Of a stretch of DNA of 64,000 nucleotides, positions 58,276 through 64,000 are shown piece by piece. Under the pieces are notes generated by a model. The model was not told the DNA's origin. It saw nothing but the letters and a program-made list of their open reading frames with translations, and did not search any database. Both the position numbers and the translations under genes were made by a program. The DNA is from Cutaneotrichosporon cavernicola (lineage: Eukaryota > Basidiomycota > Tremellomycetes > Trichosporonales > Trichosporonaceae). The DNA lies in assembly GCF_030864355.1 (NCBI RefSeq), contig NC_083396.1, forward strand, positions 868,001 through 932,000, written 5' to 3'. Each line of letters opens with the position of its first letter. The first letter of the stretch is position 1.

Positions 58276-58717
58276 ATGCCACGCCCATGGCCGTGAGTAC
58301 CTGCTCTGCTTGTGGCAATTGCTGACCATAGGAGTCTATACCACCAGCCCGGGTGTGTAGCACTCATTGCCCTCAAGCCAACTAACCCCAGGCAAGTCCA
58401 ATTACACGACGACTGAGAAGCAGCAGATCCGCGACCTCCGCGACCTCTGCAGCGAGGTCCACGTCATGAGCGACGGGCTCGACCAGCGCCTCCGTGACCC
58501 TTCCGGCACGATCGCCGACCCCATCGTCATCGTACTCACCCTCAGTCACTCCGATCGTCCCCGCCATCGCAGATGCCATTGGCCCACCATCGTCACGACG
58601 GTCACTCCGGCCATCACCGCATGCGTGGCTGCTGGCATCGCCATCACTGCCACCGGCCAGCGTGTCCCCCTGGCATATCAATCTCGCAGGTCTTGTACAT
58701 TGATAAACATGAAATGA
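58276..58717 (+). CDS. Possible small spliced gene, unknown function
   Basis: In the gap between TOM1 and the aldehyde dehydrogenase there is an ATG (58276) followed by GTGAGT...GCTGACCATAG (58293-58331), and then a second intron-like unit ending ACTAACCCCAG at 58391. Both match the local intron pattern. The frame after it reads KSNYTTTEKQQIRDLRDLCS and continues to a stop at 58715-58717, with a helix-like start and a hydrophobic second half. The donor of the second intron is unclear (GTGTAG at 58355 keeps phase; the better GTGTGT at 58353 does not), so the protein start is not settled. No family is recognised, and it may be non-coding. Confidence 0.25.
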
Positions 58718-58730
58718 ATCTGTACGATAC

Positions 58731-60687
58731 CTAGATCGGCCAAGACGCCTCGACCCCCAAGTTGAGGTGGACAGCCTTAACCTGCAGATAGCCTGTTGTC
58801 AGCGAGAAGCCTAAGAGAGGACATACCCTCGAGGCCATACGTGCCGAGCTCGCGCCCAATGCCACTCTGCTTGAACCCCCCAAACGGCACATTATTATGC
58901 ACTGCGCCATACTGGTTAATCCACACGGACCCGGCATCGAGGCCGCGCGCGACGCGGATAGCCTGCCGCGTGTCACTGGTGAACACGGCCGCCGCCAGGC
59001 CGTAAGGGCTGTCATTGGCGAGCTCGAGCGCATGCTCCTCGTCCCGGAAGGGGGTGACGACGACCACTGGACCGAAGATCTCCTCCCTCGCCGCGCGCAG
59101 GTCCTTGTTCGCACTGTTGGCGAGGATCGTCGGCTCGACGTAGAAGCCCTTGCTGCGGGGCCAGGCGCGGCCGCCGGAAACCAGGCGCGCACCCTCCTCC
59201 TTCGCGGAGGTGATGTAGCCAAGGACCTTGTCGCGCTGGCCCTCGGAGATCTGGATTAGCGAGGTGTGTCAAATGCAACAGTGCCGCGAAGTGTTAGGTC
59301 AATCTACACTGCAAGGTCGCTCGCGTTCCTCGGACTGCTCGGACTGCTCGGACTGCTCGGACTCTACGCGCTGCTGGGACTCTCCGCACTCCCGGGGTTA
59401 CTCGGACAACTCTGCCTCTCCGAACAGCTGGGACGCCGTCGTAAATCCAAAGCAGAATGAATAGGTTGTGGAAAGAGTGTCCAGATGTAACTCACCAAAG
59501 GACCGAAGCTCGTGCGTTCGTCCGAGGGTGCGCCGATCGCAACAGTCAGCGCACGCTTGCGCAGCTGGTTAACGTAGCGGTCGAACACGTTCGCCTGCAC
59601 GTAGATCTGGCGTCAGTTCTGGTTCAGCTGGAGAGAACTCACGCGCGAGGACGCGCAGCAGTCCTGTCCCGAGTTGTACCAAATGCCGTTGGCGGTCCAC
59701 TGTGCCGCTTCGTCTGTGTCGGCACTCGCAAACACCAGCATGGGGCTCTTGCCGCCAAGCTCAAGCGTGACCTTCTTGAGGTTACTCTCAGCGGCTGCGA
59801 TGCTGATCCGCTTTCCGGTAGGCACCGAGCCCGTGAACGCGACCTTGTCAATGTCCATGTGGCGCGCGATCGCATCGCCGGTACTCTTACCCAACCCAGG
59901 AACGGTGTTGAGCACGCCCGCCGGCAGCTCGGCCTCGGAAGCAAGCGCGTTCATCATGAGCGCCGTGAGTGGGGTCAGCTCAGACGGCTTCATCACAACC
60001 GTGCAGCCGGCCGCGAGGGCCGGGGCGACCTTCCACGCCCACATCTGAAGAGGGTAGTTCCAGGGGATGATCTGTCCGCAGACGCCAATGGGCTGGTGCA
60101 GCGTCAGAGCGAGCTTGTCACCACCAAAGGCGTCGGTTGTCTGGCCGTGGATCTTGTCCGCCATGCCGGCGTAGTAGCGCAGGCAGGCAACCGAGTCGGC
60201 GACGTCGGCTTCACTGCGATTAGGTTGATGTCGCGTACGTCACCTACCGAGCGATGCGAATGCCCTTGCCACCATTGAGACTGGTGTCAGTGTGTTCATG
60301 ATGGAGAAGCGTGTGGGCGTCCCAAACCCGTCGCCGGGATGTAAAGGTGGGAACAAACTCGTCACTAACGACAATGAGGTGACTGTGATTTACCTTTCGA
60401 CAGCTGCGATGCGGTGGGCGTCACGCTCAAGCAGGTCCGCGAGGCGATTGATCACTAGGTCAATCCAAGCTCACAACAGACATACACCTCGCGCGCTCCG
60501 TCGCAGCAACGTTCATGCCCCACGTCGTCTTGAACGCATGCCTAGCGGCCTTGACAGCGTCATCGACATCTTCAGCGGAGGCATGGGCAACATCGACGAG
60601 CTTGTCCCCAGTCGCGGGGTTGACGGTGGAGAATGCCTCTCCACGCCCTGCAATCCACTGTCCATTGCTGTTATTAGCGGCAGCCAT
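58731..60687 (-). CDS. NAD(P)-dependent aldehyde dehydrogenase
   Basis: Exons (minus) 60486-60687, 60394-60454, 60248-60280, 59643-60213, 59496-59606, 58827-59250 and 58731-58792 give 487 residues, the normal length, with no targeting peptide, so probably cytosolic. Key motifs are GVCGQIIPWNYPLQMWAWK, FTGSVPTGKRI, the general base Glu in VTLELGGKSP, the catalytic Cys in YNSGQDCCASSR and EEIFGPVVVVTPF. The end, PFGGFKQSGIGRELGTYGLE, is also typical. Intron 1 uses GTATGT; the nearby GTGTAT would break the frame. Intron 2 is 113 nt. Intron 5 (59251-59495, 245 nt) carries a 9-bp tandem repeat. Exon 3 is only 33 nt. The substrate aldehyde cannot be told from sequence. Confidence 0.93.
59331..59366. 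repeat. 9-bp tandem repeat (CGGACTGCT) inside an intron
   Basis: Three perfect CGGACTGCT copies and one degenerate copy, continuing as CTG/CTC-rich DNA to about 59410. All of it lies inside intron 5 of the aldehyde dehydrogenase gene. On the plus strand it reads as a Leu-Gly-rich open frame (GLLGLLGLLGL), which I regard as a by-product. Confidence 0.85.
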
Positions 60688-61550
60688 AGCCAAGAGCTCA
60701 CATGTGGAGGCCCGTTGGGATGTCAATCTCGCCGAGGGTCGGCACGTCAACCCTCGCCGTCAAGCTCAAAGTCGAGAGTGCATGGCTCTGTCGGGGAAGG
60801 CGCAGAAAGGCGTGCCGGCGGCACAGGAGGAATGGGGACATGTCACGGTAACGAGTACCGAGATGGCGGGAGCAAGGGAAGGAGCAAGGAGACGGGGGTC
60901 GGGGGTAAGAGTGCGCGTACGAGAAGCGCAGATGGATCAACTGGGTGACTGATGTTTGACAAGTTTAGCCGGTGCGGAGATTTTGATGACCCGTGGGGTC
61001 TCCGCATATAACGGGGGAGTGGTCTCCCACGGTGTCCAAGAAGGGGAGATTGAGTGGGAGTAGGGTCCTGTTATGTCGCCTATTCCAAGGTACCAGGAGA
61101 ATGTTGAGATTGAGCATGTATGTGAGATTGTATGTGAGATTGTATGTGAGAATGTAGCTCTGGCTTGTGGCTTGTGATCCAAGAGATTCAAGCATCCAGG
61201 AGATCCAGGATACCAACTTGGCTTCTCGGAATGGGGTCCATTTACCCTCTGTCAAGTACAGTTTACTACGATTTAACAATCAAAGGGCAAACGCAGCAAT
61301 CGAAAGTAACTAACCATCTCCTTTCCATCTTCCATCCATCCATTCATCTCATCATCCCCCACAATTTATACATCTTCGACGTGGAGACCCACCAATTCCA
61401 ATTCCACCAACGCACCGCCACCGCCGGTGACGACAATAAGCCGCTTGCTGATCTGGTGAATTGCCTCGACTCGGCCACCCGTGCCTCCCACCCACCTTCT
61501 GAACATCCCATCCGATCACGGTTCCATTACCCGACAACACAACATCTTGA
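60688..61550. other. Divergent intergenic region, aldehyde dehydrogenase / Zn2Cys6 factor
   Basis: 863 bp with no supportable gene. It contains a 12-bp tandem repeat (TGTATGTGAGAT, about three copies, 61118-61155) and otherwise unremarkable promoter-like DNA. Confidence 0.55.
61118..61155. repeat. 12-bp tandem repeat (TGTATGTGAGAT)
   Basis: Three copies, the last with one change, about 400 bp upstream of the transcription factor start. Confidence 0.85.
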
Positions 61551-63977
61551 ATGTCCGAACGAGACCCACTCGGGCTCGACCCTTCCCGGCCCCTTCCCGG
61601 TGGTAGCAGCATGGCCCTTGCTAACATGGGCACCCTGCCACCTACGCGCAAGCGATCCTCGCGCGCCTGCGACGTGGGTCTTTTGGTCCATTCCATTACC
61701 ACTCGGCTGACACCAGGGATGCAAGCAGCGCCGCATGAAATGCGAGGACATTATGCCGTCCTCGACCACCAACGAACCCACTTGCAAGCTGTGTCGCGAG
61801 TCGGGCGTCGACTGTACATTCGAAACACCTGTACGCAAGCGGTATGTCACAACGCAGGACCAAGGACCGTGCTGATCTCAGTGGACCTGCTCCAGGGTTT
61901 CGGCGGCCTGCGGGTAGTCCACGTGGCAAGGGTGGCAGCGACGATGAGGGCGAAGGGAGTGCCGACGGCGGCGATCGTGCGCCCAACGGCAGTGGCGGGG
62001 AGGCAAGTTCACGTAAGCCCGCCGAGCGCCATATTGCGCCACCAGGCCGGCGGCGGCGCGCACCCCTCCTCGGCTTGCCACCGGCCCTTGTTGACGAACT
62101 CCTCGCGGTGTACTTTACTCACGTGCACAATGTGTGGCCGCTGATATACAAGCCCATGTTTAACCCGCACGCGACGAGCGCGCCGCTCTTGCTCGCAATG
62201 CTGAGCATCGCGGCGTGTGTGACCCTTCCATCGGGCAAGGATGGGCTGGACAGTGACAAACTGTTCGCGATGGCCGAGAGTGCCCTGCACCATGACCGCA
62301 CAGAGAGTCGCATCGACATCCTCCAGGCGCTCATGGTCTTGTCTCTCCGCCAGACGGGTTGCGGGAACAAGCGCAGTGCTTTCGCATACGGAGGGCGCGC
62401 GAGTATCATGGCACTCAACCTCGGACTGCACCTGGCTCCGTCCGGACCGACGGACGCAGGCGACCTCGAGCTCCGCTCGCGCGTGTACTGGAACGTGTAT
62501 GTGCTGGATAAGATCCTCGCAGAGGAGACCGGGCGCCCATTTCTGCTGCCGTACCGCCGCTCGTCAACGGCCATGCCCAGTACCGACGAGGCGGACGAGT
62601 ATGAGCCGTGGCCACCACAAACGGCGAGCAGCGCGCCGTTGCCGCGCAGTGTGCGCCATGTTCCTCCGCGTCGTGGACACGTCATGAGTTTCTTCGTTTG
62701 GACATGCCGGCTCGGCATGCTCGTCGAGGACATCCTCGATCTTGAGGTCATCGGCCCGCCCATCAGCCATAAATGGGACGATGACTATGTCACCAGCCTT
62801 CAAGAACAACACGACGTGGTGCAGCGCGCCGAGAGGATTGGCAAGAGCCTCGACGAGTGGCGCCGCCTCTTACCCAAACACCTCGACATTGATTTGTCGG
62901 GCCAGACGCAGCCACTGCCACATTGCGTTGTCGGCATGGCGTGGTACCACTGTGTGAAAATCCTGCTCTACAGCCGCTTCATCAAGCAGCGCAACCCGCT
63001 AAACGCGCACGTAGACGGGGCAGCCCTCGCAGAGCGCGCGCACCGGACCTGCTCCGAGTCGGCCGAGGCCTGTGTGGACCTCCTCGCCCACCTTGACCGG
63101 CACAAATTGCTTGCGCAGGTCAGCGCTGACGTGATCCACATGCTCAGCATTGTCACGCTATTTGAGGGTGAGTTACTGCCTTACATGTCAACTGACAGCA
63201 GCTTTCGACGCGACTGATCCCGACGAGGCGCTGGCGCACCGCGCAAAGGTCAACTTTGCGCAGTGTTGCATATGGCTGCGCGACTTTTCGGCATCCTGGC
63301 CCGCAGCCTCGATGCACAAGGTCTTCTTCGAGGGCCTAATCCAGGGCGGGCTGCGCATCTCGTCTGGCGACCTTCCCCCCGACTCACCCGAGGCCGCCTT
63401 CTCCCCCGCGACGCCCAGCATGCCCGAGGAGCTGCGCGTGATGGGCCGCAACCTCGCGACGGGCCGTTCAGCATCCAGCGTAGCGGGCGCGACGCCACGA
63501 ACGATGACGACGCCTGGCTCGACAGGTCCTGGCCCCAGCACGCTCCCCGATCCCGGGCCGGCGCCGGCGCCGGGCCCCAGCCTCTTCCAGCTTCCCCAGT
63601 TCTACTGGAACCACTTGACGACCGTGCCGATGGAAGGCGGCCAGGGCGAGCCGGAACAGCGGGCCGACTTGGACTTTGAATTCGACATGCACAGCCAGAG
63701 CGCGCAGGGACATACACCGGAGATGCTTCCACCAATGCCATACCCCCATGACGGCGTTCGCGGCATGCACCCTAGCGCAAGCGATAACCTACGTAACCTG
63801 GACATGCGGTACCCCCCAGCGCACCCACATGCCAACGGTAGCGAGCCGGCGTTCATACCTCCGTCAGCGGCGTGGGCTGGCGCGCCCGTCATCGGTCCGC
63901 ATTCTGGCCCTCAGGACCAGGCAGCGATCTACGCGGCGCTCATGAGCTACATGGTTGAGGCGGCCAAGACGAGCTAG
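61551..63977 (+). CDS. Zn2Cys6 fungal transcription factor
   Basis: Exons 61551-61673, 61717-61841, 61882-63167 and 63202-63977 give 769 residues. Splicing intron 1 (43 nt) creates the zinc cluster, RACDGCKQRRMKC, with Cys at 40, 43, 50, 64, 67 and 74 (Cx2Cx6Cx13Cx2Cx6C). This is followed by a basic linker and an acidic, disordered segment. The middle region is a fungal-specific regulatory domain: LPPALVDELLAVYFTHVHNV, WPLIYKPMFNP, ALMVLSLRQTGCGNKRSAFA, YGGRASIMALNLGLHLAPSG and SRVYWNVYVLDKILAEETGR. The C-terminus is a Pro/Gly-rich disordered tail. It most likely acts as a nuclear activator or repressor with a CGG-type site. The target is unknown; control of the neighbouring aldehyde dehydrogenase is possible because the two are divergent. 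Confidence 0.92.
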
Positions 63978-64000
63978 TGTAGTGCGCACACGAGTGCGCA

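Noticed and set aside
59266..59464. Leu/Gly-rich plus-strand frame (FLGLLGLLGLLGLYALLGL) that looks like a membrane peptide
   Set aside because: It is produced by the CGGACTGCT tandem repeat inside an intron of the aldehyde dehydrogenase gene.

Overview
This window is nuclear DNA of a GC-rich, intron-dense fungus. The proteins look like those of Cryptococcus-type basidiomycete yeasts, and the very short introns suggest a Trichosporonales-like yeast; that placement is inference, not proven here. I rebuilt 19 spliced protein-coding genes by joining exons so that phase is kept and conserved motifs are restored. They contain 78 introns, 52 of them only 30-37 nt long. All genes are household fungal genes. 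I see no virus, complete transposon, CRISPR array or convincing tRNA/rRNA gene.

Layout, left to right. 1-1387: low-complexity DNA with one doubtful small exon. 1388-3717 (+) SEC6 exocyst subunit, convergent with 3797-4966 (-), a mitochondrial-type J-domain membrane protein. 5200-8621 (-) SSN6/CYC8 corepressor, preceded by about 4.4 kb of gene-poor, repeat-rich DNA. 13030-14113 (+) Nudix hydrolase, 14273-14961 (-) prefoldin subunit 5, 15188-17462 (+) glutamine-dependent NAD synthetase, 17579-19644 (-) aminopeptidase P. After a 2-kb gap come 21704-23158 (+) PHO80-type cyclin and 23588-24868 (-) ribonucleotide reductase small subunit. A 2.2-kb divergent promoter region with several ACGCGT boxes and a degenerate duplicated repeat separates RNR2 from 27035-31160 (+) MSH6.

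31265-32421 (-) RNase P/MRP subunit POP4. 33204-36775 (+) an endonuclease IV-family protein with a very long disordered N-terminal arm carrying a repeated motif. 36802-37931 (-) COQ11-like mitochondrial SDR. 38089-39306 (-) GET3. 41014-44374 (+) ferric reductase. 44550-46671 (-) ARM-repeat (SmgGDS-like) protein. 47043-58043 (+) the giant HECT ubiquitin ligase TOM1. 58731-60687 (-) aldehyde dehydrogenase. 61551-63977 (+) a Zn2Cys6 transcription factor.

Most neighbours are convergent or divergent pairs with short gaps (26-180 bp at several 3' ends), so there are no operons. The clearest functional link between neighbours is RNR2/MSH6: both serve DNA synthesis and repair in S phase, and they share an intergenic region with ACGCGT (MCB-like) boxes. 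The most unusual protein is the endonuclease IV homologue at 33204-36775. The most unusual genome-wide trait is the intron size and 3' architecture.
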